Assembly: GCA_002794775.1 (NCBI GenBank)
Contig: NBAY01000018.1
Span: 434,001-498,000, forward strand
Direction of reading: 5' to 3'
From: Porodaedalea pini
Lineage: Eukaryota; Basidiomycota; Agaricomycetes; Hymenochaetales; Hymenochaetaceae
DNA: 64,000 nucleotides
Below the pieces are notes generated by a model. That model saw nothing but the letters and a program-made list of their open reading frames with translations, was not told the origin of the DNA and ran no database searches. The translations under genes and the position numbers were made by a program. Shown here one piece after another: positions 1-12,919 of this stretch (the stretch's first letter is position 1; each line of letters begins with the position of its first letter).

Positions 1-1087
1 TCTGACCGGGAGGTTTTTCCTGATGGAGTGGGCTTCCTACTGGCTCCTTCTCATCTAGTGGGCTAGTAGATCGCCGCCACTGATCCGAAGAGTAAGTCGT
101 GTACATCTTTCTTGATGATCCACATGTAACAAGACTAGATGCAGTTGTGATGCACAGTATTGGTGATCCCATCCCAGAGGTGTCCGAGTTGTCATATCGT
201 AGGTATGTTCAACTAGTAAGGCGGGCGACCTCTACTGTAAAGCGCCTTATACTCTGCAGTCCTTATAGTTGGGAACTGCGATTGCTCTGATATCTCATTA
301 AGCTGAAGATACTCGAAGACTAGTCGTCATTTATAAAGATGATCAAACGCGTAGGTGTCGAGGTGTCGAGAGCCTTAGCACCATCATGAGTGAACAGTTC
401 GCCTGAGTTCCGCGAGCTTCCAAGTTTGAATTGACAGCCTACTAAAGCAGGATGAAGGTAGACATGCTGGGCAATATTAATCAGACCGCCATCGATGTTC
501 GCCGCTTGAGTACATTAGGTTTGACATTGAGTCGACAGGTGAGTAAAGGCAAGATCAAAGGGCGTATTTGTCGCTATTTGTATTACTACCAAAATAAGAC
601 ATCTGTAGTTTTTGTCAATGAAAGGCACGTTGTAAAACGAAATTCTGAGGTCAATTCTGAGTAACGTGGCTCAAAGTGCTATGGAATCGCTTAGTGAGGT
701 GCTGGGGCATCCGCAAACTGAATTTAAGAATTTTATTATTAACATCAAGAGTACTAGTGGTTCTTTAGATATGTTGGAGGCAACCACAAAGGTTCTCCTC
801 TTTGGCAGGTCTCCACTTGCTGTCTTGCCAGTCCAACCTATTTGGAGCATGTTGCAGCAACTCAGCAAAACCTCTTAGAGTAGCTCGAGATAAAATCCGG
901 TTGCTTCCCTTCCGGAGTCCTTCTCCATTCTATGTAGATCATACGACTTTGCAAGTCTCCCATTAAACATTAACAACGGTGCGTGCGAAATACAGACAAC
1001 ATTTAAGAACACAGGTATAAACTTAAGGACTCCAAGGTGAGTGATGCTACAGGTCGAAGTCCACCCTTCTATCATGACGGCTCAGCA
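1..1087. other. No gene recognised
   Basis: Only short open frames without recognisable similarity occur here, and some are open on both strands at once (about 666-878). This stretch should contain the 3' flank of the aspartic protease gene on the minus strand. I see no tRNA, repeat or clear mobile element. Confidence 0.5.
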
Positions 1088-2688
1088 TCAGTTGATTTTC
1101 GCAAACCCGACACGGCCGTTGTCAACGTCGAAGGCTGAGGAAGGTACCAAGTCAATTGAGCCGTAATAGATGTTAAAGCAAGGTGTGAACTCACAAGTGT
1201 AGACATTGCTGAGGAAGACATCACCCAAGATCCAGAAGCCTGAAGAAACGAGACGTAAGCGGTCAATGATCTGGAAGCACATCAGAGCATCAGAATCCTT
1301 GTATTCACCTTCAGAATCATCCGCGATGATACCACCAACGCAGTCGCTCGAACCCGAAGACACAGCGCCAATGTTGATACTGTCCGAAGAGATTGTAAAT
1401 TGCTCTCCGCCGAGCGTCAACGCAATGTTGTCTGGGGCAGAATCGCAAGGGAATGTGTAAAATCCCTCACCGACCGTTGAGCTCGCGTCTGCTGAACCCG
1501 GAATCGCCGCGTAAATGTTCTTGACGTTGGTGGTGTCTCCGATAACCAGAGTTGTTCCCGTGTCGACACTGAAGGGAATAAATCACTCGTCAGAAATATA
1601 AACTCTTCTCATTTTAAATTGTTGGCTTACATTGCGTCAGTGTTGCTCGAGAAGATCGACTCAGAGCCAACACTCGCACCGCCGAGCTCAATCTGCCAGT
1701 ATCCCTCCTGGGTAACATCTGTGTACGTGAGGGAGCCAGAGAACTTGGAGGAATCAACGCCCCCAAGGTACAACTCAGAGCCAGAGGCAAGGAGCGTGAA
1801 GCCGAACTCGCCGGAGTCCGTTTGACCCTGAGACACTAGGGTCTGGAAGACAGGACTGAACGAAACGATGAATGTTATTAAAAGTCAAGAGCAGAGTGAA
1901 TACCACTTACGGGCTGTTGTATTCCGAGATGGACTGGAAGCCCATTCCAAGAAGGCCGTCAGGAGGGAACTGACTGGATTCGAAGCCTTCAGAGTACTGG
2001 CTTGCGGCACCAATGCGCTGGTCTGTTGCCGTGAGCCCACCGAGGGTGACAGTGTCGGAGTACTGCTCGCCAGAGACCGTAGAGCCATCGCCATAGGCGA
2101 GCGAGAACGATTCGCCGACATCCTGGGCGGTGCTGCTCTTTGAGGCATCATACAACGTGTGCCCAGAGCACGTCTCGTCGCAATCGGAGCCCGGAAGGAA
2201 GAAGTCACTAGAGCCGGTGTCGAAATCGACTGAAAACGCCGTGAGTTGCAGCTCATAATAGGAACAGAAACATAAATTACCCGTATATTCCACGGCCGGT
2301 GTACCAACAGAGACGGCACCTTGCCAAAGCTGATTATTGTCATTCGTCAAAGGGTCCGTGCCTATAGCACGCTTGTGTAGAGTCGTCGTGTTGCGGTAAT
2401 TAGGGTGCACTTTGCCAGTGTTCTTCTCATAGCTGGCGAAACCGCGGGCGATCTTCCTGCAAACGTGTTGTACATGAAGGTAAGTAGGAGATGCAGCTCT
2501 ATCATACATGCGACGTACCCTCGTACACGTTCAACATGAGACTGCAACGCGCCAATGTCGGCGACGCCATTCTTGGCAAGAGACGAACGCTTGGTCAGAG
2601 CGATCTTCCTTCCGGACGCTGCAGGCAACGGGGTGGCCTGAGCGAAGAAAGGAAGGAGCACAATAACGGTGGTGAGCTTGATCTGCAT
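1088..2688 (-). CDS. Secreted pepsin-like aspartic protease (peptidase family A1)
   Basis: An acid endopeptidase, probably exported. The start at 2688 opens with a hydrophobic signal peptide (MQIKLTTVIVLLPFFAQA), followed by a propeptide with a dibasic KR. Both catalytic motifs are present: DTGSS near 2208-2222 and DTGTT near 1554-1568. The flap-type motif AYGDGSTVSG and the C-terminal FWILGDVFL and VGFAKIN motifs are also there. Seven exons fit GT-AG sites: 2688-2519, 2456-2281, 2229-1911, 1855-1631, 1568-1309, 1239-1195 and 1134-1088. Frames join cleanly, for example DSEG|FWILG across the intron at 1308-1240. The product is about 400 residues, normal for the family. No break is visible. A vacuolar rather than extracellular destination cannot be excluded. 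It stands alone, with no obviously related neighbour. Confidence 0.92.
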
Positions 2689-2739
2689 CCTGGACGAAGA
2701 GCGGGTACGAGGAGCTAAGCGTTGATGAAACGGGTGCCA

Positions 2740-4004
2740 ATGCAGTTCATTTGCGAAAGTGACAGGGTTTTTATACCTGTACGTAGTTGTCGTGTGCTAG
2801 AACTATATCGGTCTAGAAGCAGCATGAAACTTGAAAGTGAGGTTACATGCAACGACGACTGAGATACACAAGGTAGGCGCCAGCTTGCCACAAGGTAGTT
2901 CAGTGCAGGGGAGTGCGTCTAACGCGTTCTATCTCGATCATATTGTTGATTACACGCGATCGACGCGAGAAAATAAACACCCGCGAACACGCGCAACTCC
3001 GCATGGAGACGATCCGAGGCGCTGCTGGCCATGCGACTCTCGAGATAGGGCGGGATGAGAGACGGTTCCGTGATAAAAAGAAGTAACCAGGAAGCACCTT
3101 CGTTGTACATCATGCGTTTTCTTTGCTTCCAGTGCATCTGGAAACGCGACTTAGCAGATGGTCATCATCCTGGGAAGCGACCAAGAATCGCAGGCTCAGG
3201 CGAGCCAACAAGAGCATCTCCCCTGGACTGGGGCCTTCTTCCTCCATCTCCTCATATGGTGCGTTAGGTAAGTTGTCGTTCCTCAAGAGGGAATCAGACA
3301 CATCTATCACGAAGATCCATATGTATCGCAGCTTCAATGCTTTCAAGATTGCTTGTAATACGAGCGTCGGGGATTCGATGTTACAGGCCTCTGTATGGTG
3401 ATATCATATATGTGCATAGCTTGTCAAAGGTAGGTGATCTGTAGTGTCCAGTCGCGGTGCAGAATACCCTGCGATCATCAGGAGTTGAGATTACTTAGAA
3501 TCTGTCTCAGTTGAGGGTGTTCATAGAACCGTTTTGATTTCCATAAGACAATGAAAAAAACAAGAGTCGCTTTGTTCTAGTGATGAAAGAGATAGAGTAG
3601 GGATTAGAACCCCATCACGAGCAAATACCTCGTCCGAGTCCAAGTGCATCAATTGCTTTCAAGTTTGACACTGGCAGTCTAGAGCATGTTGACCGTAATT
3701 ATGTGGTGCGCTTTGACCGCTACCGTCGTTAAGAGCGCGCGTAAGAAAGTAGGGCTGAGAGCAAGCGCGGCCTTGAAGCTCAGGCTGATTGTTCGTCACC
3801 TGACTTTTTGCTTTTCGCGCCAACACTGAGGTTGGCATTGACTCGTTGAAAAGCTATTTTGTCCGTGATAAGCTCTCTCTGAGTACTGCGCTGGACGATG
3901 GCACTTGCTAAAGTACCTCCTGACTTCGAGAATTGACTGGGGAAGGTAGTGATATCTGTCGGCTGTCTCTGCGTTCTGCAGTCCTGCTGAACCCGGTGTT
4001 CGAG
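2740..4004. other. Intergenic region
   Basis: This is the upstream flank of the protease gene on the left and of the WD40 gene on the right. Short frames exist, such as a 78-codon frame at 3110-3346 on the minus strand, but nothing in them is recognisable and I do not call a gene. Confidence 0.45.
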
Positions 4005-7000
4005 ATGCTGCACAATCCTTTCTCGACGCCTGTGCCCACATCTACGGCGAGGCCAACGCTTCAACTCTCTGGATTGCAGTCTCTTCATCGGTCCAGTCCG
4101 ACTGGTGAAAGGTTCTCAGACTCACGAACACATGGCTATCAAGGGCCTTCACGTTCCGTCACGTTATACAACGCAAGCTCGGCTGGAGGATCTGCCGTCT
4201 CCAAAAGCCCGGATGGCGAGCGTTGCGCAGTGGTGGGGAAGGATTGTATGTGCAAGCTTTCTTGTGCTGAAGGTGATACTGACCAAGCGCATGACATAGC
4301 TCTCAGGATACTTCGTGTATCAGACGGGTCTGAAAGGCCTGCGTCGGAACACAAGTATACCATTGGAAAGGGAGGATTCAGGATCGACGCCTCGAAGAAC
4401 TTCTGGTCTGGAAGTGGTCTGAAAGTCGATAGTGCCATGACAGATGTTGCATGGTGTCACAAAGGTGAATCTGATCATGAAACAGGCTTATCTAGTCATG
4501 CTAATCCGACTGCGTGAAGCATTCGACACGAAGATCTTGACGAGCGCTCGAAATGGTGAATTGTTCTTGTGGGATTTACACAAGTCTGGATCTTTAAAAT
4601 ACGGTGAGTCATCACTTTAGGAACCAATCCTCAGGAGATTCTAATATCTATATTTAGAGTCGAAAAAGAAAGCCCATGCGCGGTCGATCAACAAACTATC
4701 GTATTCTAGTGTAATGCCTCACTATTGCAGTACCGGCTCGTCGGATGGCAATCTACGAGTCTGGGTGTGTGTCCCTCATTATTCACCTGAGCTGTTAGCT
4801 GACAGAATGAGTAGGACTTGAGGAATCTATCTAAGGAGTCACTTCACATACATCATTCATTCGCGATTCGCACTGTCATGCTCTCTCCTTCTGTTTCGGA
4901 ACCCCTTCACGCAATCACGGGCCTCGACAATGGCTCAATGTGTCGGTGAGATCATAGTGGTTCGAGCTTCGAAACCTAGAACTCATCGCTGGATAAAAAT
5001 ATAGTTGGGATTTGAGAATGGGACAAAAAGGACTTGTCGACAGGGTGCCACTCGCTCATACAGGAGCTATTTTGTCCTTCGACTGGTGTGAAACGGGCGT
5101 CAGTGGAGGATGGCTTGCCAGTGCTGGACTAGATCGGACTGTGAAGGTAAAGTATTCCTGTATGTGTACAAGATCCACGTGGCCATACTAAGCACTTCTG
5201 TCTTCCATTTTGATAGGTCTGGGAATTCAGTGACGGCCAAAGTCATTCATCTCGCAAGCCCGCATACATATTACATGCTTCCTTTCCTGTGCGTCGGGTG
5301 ACGTGGCGTCCGGGCTATGAAACCGAACTTGCCATCGCATCTTACAATGAGTCTGCGTATAATCACACATCGAAGTCTACGCCTTCCTCTTCCGTGAATG
5401 CACTACCTGTTCTTAGCAACTTAAGTAACGACGCTGTGTCTGACCAGAACAGCCTCGGCGGCGGTAGAGCAGATGTCGCTCAACTTGGTGCTGGGGGAAG
5501 CGAAGTAACAAGAAGCGCGGTGGAGGATATAACCCAGAGATCCGGAGACATGATCGAAATCTGGGATGTGCGGCGACCTTGGATCGCTAAATGGACCATT
5601 GAGGGAAGCGGCTGTGAAGGCGGTGTATCAGGTGAAGAATACATTCAATACGATTTTGCTTATGTCATTCATATATATCCCTCGGCCAGACATGACTTTC
5701 GCGGACTCGCACGCTCTATGGGTGCAACACCCTTCCGGCGCGTTCTCCCAGATGGACTTGCGTTTTTGTGACAAGCCCGTCGACTCTGTCCCTCGTACAG
5801 CAGTGACGTGGACGCCTACTGGCTCCCTAACATTTGTTTGTGACAATGCAGAACAATGGGAAGTGCCATACGATGACGTGTGAGATCATTTTTGTTTCAA
5901 TGATTCCATGTTCAATGACTTACAGGATTGCACAGAATACAGAGCTCAAACTTGAATTCAGCTGAGAAAGTTGAACCTCATAAAAGGCTAGGTCATGGCC
6001 TGTATTCTCCAACGTCTCAAACGGTGGGAACCATATTTGAGGTAACCGATTCGGAAGACTGGGATGTCTTCAGCTTCCTTGCTCGGGGCTACAAAATCGA
6101 AGGCGCTGATCAAGTGACTTTATGCGAACTGAACGCTGAGGTGAGGACAGATCATTCATATCAAATATACTATACTCATTTTGAAATGAAAATACAAGAT
6201 TGCATTCAAAGCAGGGAATAGCGAAGCGGGCAGGGTCTGGCTTTTGCTACGCTCATTGCTCATAGACATCGTTAAGTCCGAGCCTCCGTCACCCTCGTTG
6301 TCCAGCACGAACTCAACACCTGCTCTCCCACACTCCACTTCTACTCCTGCTGCCGTGCCCACGGTGAAAAGATCTCCAGCCAAAATTCCAGAAACACGAT
6401 CATCTTCTCCGGATGCTCCAAACCCAATGCGCCAGGTAGCGGGAAAACGTTCTGGGGGACTTGCTTCGGTTTCTATGGGCTCAACACCATCTGCACGCTC
6501 TCCAGTGTCCCCGGCTCTGTCTCAAGATGTCGGTGAGAGTGGGGACGGAAAGCAGACAGTATCGGATGAAGAGCAACATAAGCTCAGGAGGAAAAGCGTG
6601 ATCGTTGGCACGGTCGGTCGACCGCGACGGTTATCAGTCAGACGTAATTCTTCGTCAAAAGCATTGCATAGCGAGGGCCGACAATTCTCCAGCACAAGTC
6701 GGCTGACGCGCCAGGTCGGCGAGGGTGCTCTAGACGATTCAGATTCATCGGACGAGGGAAACGCCTTGCTGATCCCTGCTGAACGTCGTGATGAAATGAT
6801 GAAAGGGAGAGCAAGCGCAGAGAGCATGAGTTCTTTAGTCGGCAGGTCCTTCAGGTCTTCGCAGGCTCAGACACGCGTCGTGTCGAGTCCTGGTCTGCGC
6901 GAGGACAATGAATGGGCCGAAGATGAAAAGGAAGACTCCGTCTCGCCTGCCTCGTTATCAGGATCTGAGTCCGACAACTCAGTAGCGTCGACGACTGCCG

Positions 7001-8225
7001 CTCGGTCGAGTTCGTTGAAGCGGCCTGCGAGAAGACGAAGTTCGGTGCTTGCTTCTATAGCAGCGAGCTCGATACCGATGCCGCAGGAACGCCAAAATCT
7101 GCTGCGAACAGACTCTCACAGCAGTGTACTGACCGTTACGGCAGGCGGTGATAAGTCGGTCTCCCAGGAGCAACCTATACTATCCGAAGCCTTAGCGGAT
7201 GCAATTTCTTTGGCACCATCCCATAAGAGCCGGAAGCGTCGTTCACAAGCATTCTCCATGACAAATGTACACGCACCTTCTCATATTGAGAATGTCCCTC
7301 TCGTGGACGAGAGCGAGATACGGTTTCTGGAATGGAATCACATAGCCATTAAGGAGGCGGAAGAGCGGTATCAGCAGACTGTATGGAGTACGCTGAGGGA
7401 GATTTTGGAACGTCTTGCGGAAAGTGTCGGTAGATTTTCCTATTCCCGCTTTCTTGCAATATTGAATGTGACGCATACAGGGAGACGTACAGACGTGCGC
7501 TATGTTAGCTTGCATAGCTCCGTCTGAGCTGGGTATATCAACGTGGAGAACCTTGCAGTTTATTGAAGCCTATATTGGTTCGTTTTACATCGGTCATTCA
7601 CCAAAAATCGGGCTCACTGACTTGTCTCCAGATATTCTTTCGCGATTCCGCATGCACGAAGTTTTGGCGTATATTCGGAAGTACGCTCCGTCAGCTGAAG
7701 TCCGCCAATCAACACGAGATGAAACGACTATCTTTTCTGTCTGTGCAACATGTCACAAGCCCTTAGTGCAGTCAGCCCTCGGATGGACTGAAGGTGTCGA
7801 GCGAGCGTGGAACGGATACAGCCAGTGCTTCGAGTGCAAAAGAGCGGCGATCATGTGTACAATTTGGTGCGTATTCATGTCTCTTATTGTTTTTCTGGAC
7901 TAAGCGGGCCAATGCATCTAGCCATCTACCGGTCCGCTCGACATTATTTGTGTGTGCCGTGTGCTCGCACGGCGGGCATCGAGATTGTTATCATCGGTAC
8001 TATATGCAACGTCCGATGGTCGAATTATCAACGTTTACTCCAGAGAATCGCGGACGGCGCGTACGAGCTGGCCCGGCGTCAGAAGGAGGTAATTCAGACT
8101 CGCCTAGCATTGTAGATGATGGCTCTCTCCATGACAAGTCAACGATTAGAATCATGGGTCATGCGTGTGCTGCGGGCTGCGGACATCATTGTTGGACTGC
8201 GAGTGAAAAGATTTTCTCAATGTAG
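4005..8225 (+). CDS. WDR24/Rtc1 (Sea2)-like WD40-RING subunit of the SEA/GATOR2 complex
   Basis: A vacuole-associated regulator of TORC1 nutrient signalling by family assignment. The N-terminal half is a WD40 propeller with repeats ending in LFLWDLHKSG, LRVWDLRNLS, MCRWDLRMGQ, VKVWEFSDGQ and IEIWDVRRPW. A long Ser/Thr-rich low-complexity stretch follows (about 6280-7260). Then comes an alpha-helical part (LRFRMH-type region near 7640) and a C-terminal RING/zinc-ribbon with paired cysteines: CATCHKP, CFECK, CTICHLP, CAVCSHGGH and CGHHC. Introns that keep the frame lie at 4465-4519, 4604-4657, 4765-4814, 4946-5004, 5147-5216, 5632-5689, 5878-5942, 6141-6198, 7426-7480, 7578-7631 and 7867-7921. 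The start at 4005 (MLHNPFSTPV) is preferred over an in-frame upstream codon at 3933 because that is not required by the fold. The protein is a little over 1,100 residues, close to Rtc1 orthologues. Intact as read. Confidence 0.9.
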
Positions 8226-8754
8226 GACTCTTCCCTATCTGTGGCCCGCGCCGAATTCGGTTCCTATCTTTATTAGATTGTTTATATTCTAGATCATTTT
8301 ATTCTGTTCGGATCCATTGTACATTCTAGATGTATATGTACCTTTAAACTCTCTTGTTACTTGTATGTCACTGTACAGTTTTGAACCGACATTCCTTTGA
8401 TCGTGTCATGCCATCAGTGCCCGGTCCTCATAGCGGTCAGATAATGGCGCCTGCCCAATAGGTAAAATGAGATGATTCGTGCTCGCTGCGCGCTGCCATG
8501 TGTCCCATGCTGCGAGAGACTGCGATCATGACTACTCGAATCCAGGAAGCGCCTGCACGTGGCTATCGTTAGCCTTATAAGGATGATGCCGCAGTGGACC
8601 GTTTAGGGTGCGCCATATGCGACCCGCGCGCAGCTCTGGCTGCTGCGCGATAAAAGAGACGCTTAACTCGACAGTATCAACATTGACCTTCCGCCCGGTC
8701 TAATCTGTTCGCCGTGTAGAAGCCAACCCGGTATCCCGCCCTAGCACCTGCACT
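8226..8754. other. Intergenic: 3' flank of the WD40 gene and promoter of the GNAT gene
   Basis: AT-rich sequence with a possible 3'-end signal around 8260-8350 is followed by a mixed-composition stretch leading to the ATG at 8755. No gene or RNA is recognised. Confidence 0.4.
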
Positions 8755-9783
8755 ATGACCCAATTAACAAACTATTCGATGGCCCGTAACCAGTTCAAAG
8801 TCCTCGACATTGACGAGAAACATCTTTTGCATCATCTTACCCTTGAGGCAGCACTTTCATCCGACAGTCTGTTAACGGAGAAGGTTACGGTCCAACGGTT
8901 ACGGAACAGTGCGTACTCTCCACATTGTAGAAGCATCTGCATGAACCTAATGTTCCTTGCAGGGGACGTCCGTCAAGCATCACGAACGCTAATAGACGCT
9001 TCGATACATGACCCTTTATTCGTATACCTGCGTGATACTCCTGTACGTCCAATTTTCTCCTTTCTCTTACTGGTGATTGCTTATGTGTGCACCTGCGGTG
9101 TTCAGGATGCACGGCATTCGCGATTGTCCAGGCGGATAGAGCGCCTTCAGTTTGCGCTTGGCACGTCGCAGTGGGCGCGGCGCAAATGGGGTCTAACTGT
9201 TAATCATGGACGAGCCGTGGTTTGTGCGTGAGTACAGAAGTATCATCAGGATCTGAAGCAGAACCTAACACTATACTCAGCCCACCTGCACCGGAGACAG
9301 TCAAAAAGACTAAGTTGGATAAACAATTAGACGAACTCGAACGTCTAATTTCTCGTGTCCTCGACCTCATTGGAAGGTCTAAGGAGCAACGGAGGGTATG
9401 TATACCTTCTATCGAGTGTTCTTGAGCTAACCAGCCTCTCTTTTTTGCAGAGGCGCGAAGAACTCGGGAAAAAGCTTAATGAATTCGTAGAGGAGACACT
9501 CGGTGCCCACATGAGGGAGATGCGCTCCGTCGATGCTCTTGCAACCGCGCCAGATTTTCAGCGACGCGGCTATGGCGGCGCGCTCGTCGACGCCATTACA
9601 AAGATGGCAGACGCCGAGGGCCGGTCAACGTACCTCCTCTCTAGCAACCCAATCAATACCGAGTTCTATAACTCGCATGGCTTCTTCTCTATCGCGGAGG
9701 TGCTCATTGGCGCTGACGACCCGACTTGGGACCGCCCTCCGTTTCCCATCCCGCTCATGGTCCGCATATATGGCGACCAGTGA
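8755..9783 (+). CDS. GNAT-family N-acetyltransferase
   Basis: An acetyl-CoA-dependent transferase of unknown substrate. The C-terminal part shows the acetyl-CoA-binding motif A (FQRRGYGGALVDAI, fitting R/Q-x-x-G-x-G/A). It is followed by a beta-strand and helix typical of the fold (TYLLSSNPINTEFYNSHGF) and the terminal PPFPIPLMVRIYG. The N-terminal half resembles fungal GNATs with a DPL-type early motif (SIHDPLFVYL). Introns fit at 8909-8962, about 9040-9104, 9228-9280 and about 9397-9450, giving roughly 250 residues. The start is the first ATG in the frame. It is unrelated in sequence to the GNAT copies at 27 and 60 kb. Confidence 0.82.
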
Positions 9784-9896
9784 GACAGATTGGTATTTAT
9801 GACCTATAATAATATACAACACGGAGCTGTAAAATTAGTACTGCATATGTACAACATACGCTATATCCGAGAACAGAAGAATGCTACGGAATCAAA

Positions 9897-11305
9897 TTAC
9901 GGCCCGTTGAGAGTACTCTCCGCATCCATCCATAGATCCTTCTGAGCCCAGAAGTCCGTTATGATAGCCACAAGCATCCAGCATGCTCGCTCATCCATCG
10001 GTGCATCCCCGGGATCACCTACCCATCGCACCCCGGAGCCTCTCTCTGGCCGAACGCTAGAGTCCAGTGCATTGTTTTTATTGAGATCTTTGATAAAGGC
10101 GATGCAAGCGCGCGCTAAAGCACGCAAGCTGCTCAGCTCATCACTTGTGAGTTGCTCGTCCACTCGAGATAGAAGTGCGAACATCCATCGCGCGTGGTTT
10201 TGAGATAGATGGACGTACGAGGACAACGGTCGCCCAGACTCGAGATGCTCCAGGTGCTGTGTAATCCAATACGTGAAGTACATCAAAAGATGCATGCAAT
10301 AACGCTAGGTGGAAAAAATAATGTAAAACTATTCAGTCGATGTTTCAAAGAAGTCACTGAAAACATACACTATCCATGGGCTTGAGTAATGAAGGAGTCG
10401 GATGTCGCAATCCTCCCTTCTTACGTTCCGAGTTATGCTCAGAGTTTTTGTACCGTGATTCGGGTTGTGGCGTAGCAAATGGCGTCGGCAAAGATCCAGC
10501 ACCTTCCTCAAGCTCCATCTCCACAAGCTCTGGCTTTACATCTTGCCCCGCTTTCTCGTCAGCTATCTCTCCATATTCATTGACAACCAGCGCCTCCGAC
10601 CCAGTGACATCCTCTGCAACACCCTCTGTATACGACACCTCATACTGTCCAAGATCATCGGCACTGGAGCGCTCTCCATGTCTGCGTTGCTGCAGAGATT
10701 CGGTCCAGTCCCGCCTGGGCTTCTTGGGCTTTTTGGGCGGATTCCATTCACGTTCTGGGCGTCCATTGATAAAATCCCACCATCTGTCGCGTTCTTTCTT
10801 TTCGGGCATGAGCTTTGAACGACCTGCGGAAGGGGAGAATGGGAGCGCAACGCCGATGGTTGCTTGGACAGAGTTCTGTAAACCCGCATATTCATTCTTG
10901 AACAAAACAAAAAAGTGATAGAGAAATCAACGTACCTTTCTGAAGTTCCTGAATCTCTTCATAAACACAGCACGCCATTCTTCAGATGGTAGCGGAACGC
11001 GTGGCTTGCTCAACACCAAGGCTTCCTTTGTTTCGGTCTTCGTAAGTACGTTATTGAATGGGTTTTCCACACGCGTGAAGGTAGGAAGTTTTCGCGCATC
11101 TCGCCTACACGCATGTCAGCAGTGACCATATAACGTACTAGAGGTAGACCGACCGAACTGTGAAGAGGTATTGCATACCATCCATCGGTTCACCGCTGAA
11201 AGTGTTAGGCAGCCTGGCTACCGGCAACGTCTGTCTACCCATCGAGGGCTCCTCTTCATCATCAGATTCTGCCATTGCTTCCCAGGGGCGCTTCAAGTTT
11301 GCCAT
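9897..11305 (-). CDS. Gemin2/SIP1-like protein (SMN-complex, snRNP assembly)
   Basis: Gemin2 holds the Sm core during spliceosomal snRNP assembly; this assignment rests on family resemblance. The N-terminal signature PMDGMQYLFTVRRDARKLP lies across the first intron. The C-terminal helical domain is recognisable from ARWMFALLSRVDEQL and LARACIAFIKDL. Between them is an acidic, Pro-rich low-complexity linker (about 10380-10800). Exons: 11305-11154, 11104-10936, 10875-10369 and 10304-9897. The start is the ATG at 11305 (MANLKRPWEAM); an in-frame ATG at 11374 would add an unlikely extension. The product is about 410 residues, longer than animal Gemin2 because of the linker. It is transcribed divergently from the gene starting at 11492. 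Confidence 0.78.
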
Positions 11306-11491
11306 TGTCAAGAGTTGAGCAGTATCCTCTGGAAAATGAATTAGTTTGGCAGAGCAGCGCTGACTCGCTGACACAGAGCTCTGATTGCCTTTTCAGGCAC
11401 TTCAGACATTCAGTCTCCGTGTGCTCAAAAAACACGGAACGCGCTACATTTTCCTCTGACTCATTCCATTTCCATTTCCATTTCCTACTGT
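11306..11491. promoter_or_regulatory. Short bidirectional promoter
   Basis: Only 186 nt separate the start codons of the Gemin2-like gene (-) and the charged protein gene (+), so the two must share or abut their promoters. Just before 11492 the sequence is a pyrimidine-rich run of repeated CATTTC units. No specific factor site is claimed. Confidence 0.6.
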
Positions 11492-12672
11492 ATGGCCCCA
11501 AATGAGGAGCCTACATTTGACCTGGATGCTCTTCAGGCACAAATCAACATGGCGATGGCTGAAACCGAGGAACTAGTTTCTACGTGGGTTCGACCTTCAA
11601 AGAAAACCAGCCAGCGACCCAAACAATCCTTCGAAGACATGGAAAAAGAACTGCAAGAATATCTTCGACGTCCACCTCGGTAGATATCTGTTTAAATTTT
11701 TTGAGCCTGTTGTTCTGTATTCTTAGGACTAATTGTTCAAATGTGCTCAAGGCTCGGCGTTGGCGCGCCCATTCCGGAGCCGATAGGCCCAAATGCGCAG
11801 GAGGAAGCGAGGCTGAAAGACAAGCTCGTTGGTCATGATAAGAAGAGGAGGCGGGAGGATGAGGCTGCAGAAAGATCAGAAGAGGAATTGGACGAGGAAG
11901 ACGAGAGAAAGGGGGAGTCAAGCACGAAGAAAGTACGATTGGATCCGTTCAGCGTCCCCAAGAAAAAAGCGAAGCATAAGGAAGATGAACAAAGGGCGGA
12001 AGCGAAGCTGGACACCTGCGTCGAGCAGAAGGATAATTCGACGTTTGTCCCCGCTGGGGATGGTGTACCGACGAATAGGGTGACTCCTCACGATGCACCC
12101 GCACAAGCCGAAGTCGTATCAGACGGACCGCCAAATTCGCAAAATGCGGGAGACATTCCCGCCTCTCCAACCTCAACAAAGAAGAAGAAAAAGAAACGCA
12201 AGCTCGGACAGCCCAACGGGATTATTGACAACGTCTCGGGCCCTTCAGTAATAAATGGGAGCGTTGTCCGCGTTATCCCAGATGCAAAGTCTCCGACCAG
12301 CGTTACTGCTGATGAAGATATTAGTGAGGAGGAGGAGGAGGAATGGACTGGATTTGGAGATTTGACGCTAGACCTTATGGACACGGGCTACAGTCTGCAT
12401 GAGGAAGACGTTGACTCACAAATTAAAGCAAATGGTATGTATCTCTCAAATATATACTGTTGCATAAACTAGACCACTAAACTGTATCAGACATTTCTAC
12501 AAAAAACGAGCCTGATTCTTCACTCTCACAAGTGCCACCTACAGGCGCACCGTTGCTTAATTTGATCGGCCCGCCGCATTCGGACAATGACGACGCTGTG
12601 CTTAGTCAGTCCTCGAAGAAGCGAAGACGACGTAAAAAGAATAAGATGCACGGGATGGAGAACAAATCATAG
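11492..12672 (+). CDS. Lys/Glu-rich nuclear-type protein, resembling fungal DUF3245
   Basis: Function unknown. The N-terminus (FDLDALQAQINMAMAETEEL) leads to LRRPPRLGVGAPIPEP, which looks like the conserved core of the DUF3245 family as I recall it. The rest is highly charged, with lysine clusters (KKKKKKRKLG), acidic runs (EDISEEEEEEW) and a C-terminal basic KKRRRRKKNK, all suggesting nuclear or nucleolar localisation. Introns lie at 11680-11751 and 12435-12490, leaving about 350 residues. Stop at 12670-12672. Its 3' end faces the next gene tail to tail, 250 nt apart. Confidence 0.72.
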
Positions 12673-12919
12673 TTTGGGGCATATTTATTGGAACCTTCAG
12701 ATGGAAGTTTTGATTAATGGACAGGCATGGATTTCATTTAGTCTCATTGCATCGTGTTCGTTATTTAATCAGTCGCTAATGAATATCACGAGATACTACA
12801 ATGCTGAATCTATATACACAATTCAAAAAAAAAACAGAGGTTCGAAAGAACGAAGCATCACAAAAGATAACTATACTAAACAACGAAGAGAAGCGGCAGC
12901 CGTTATACAATCTTGGTGT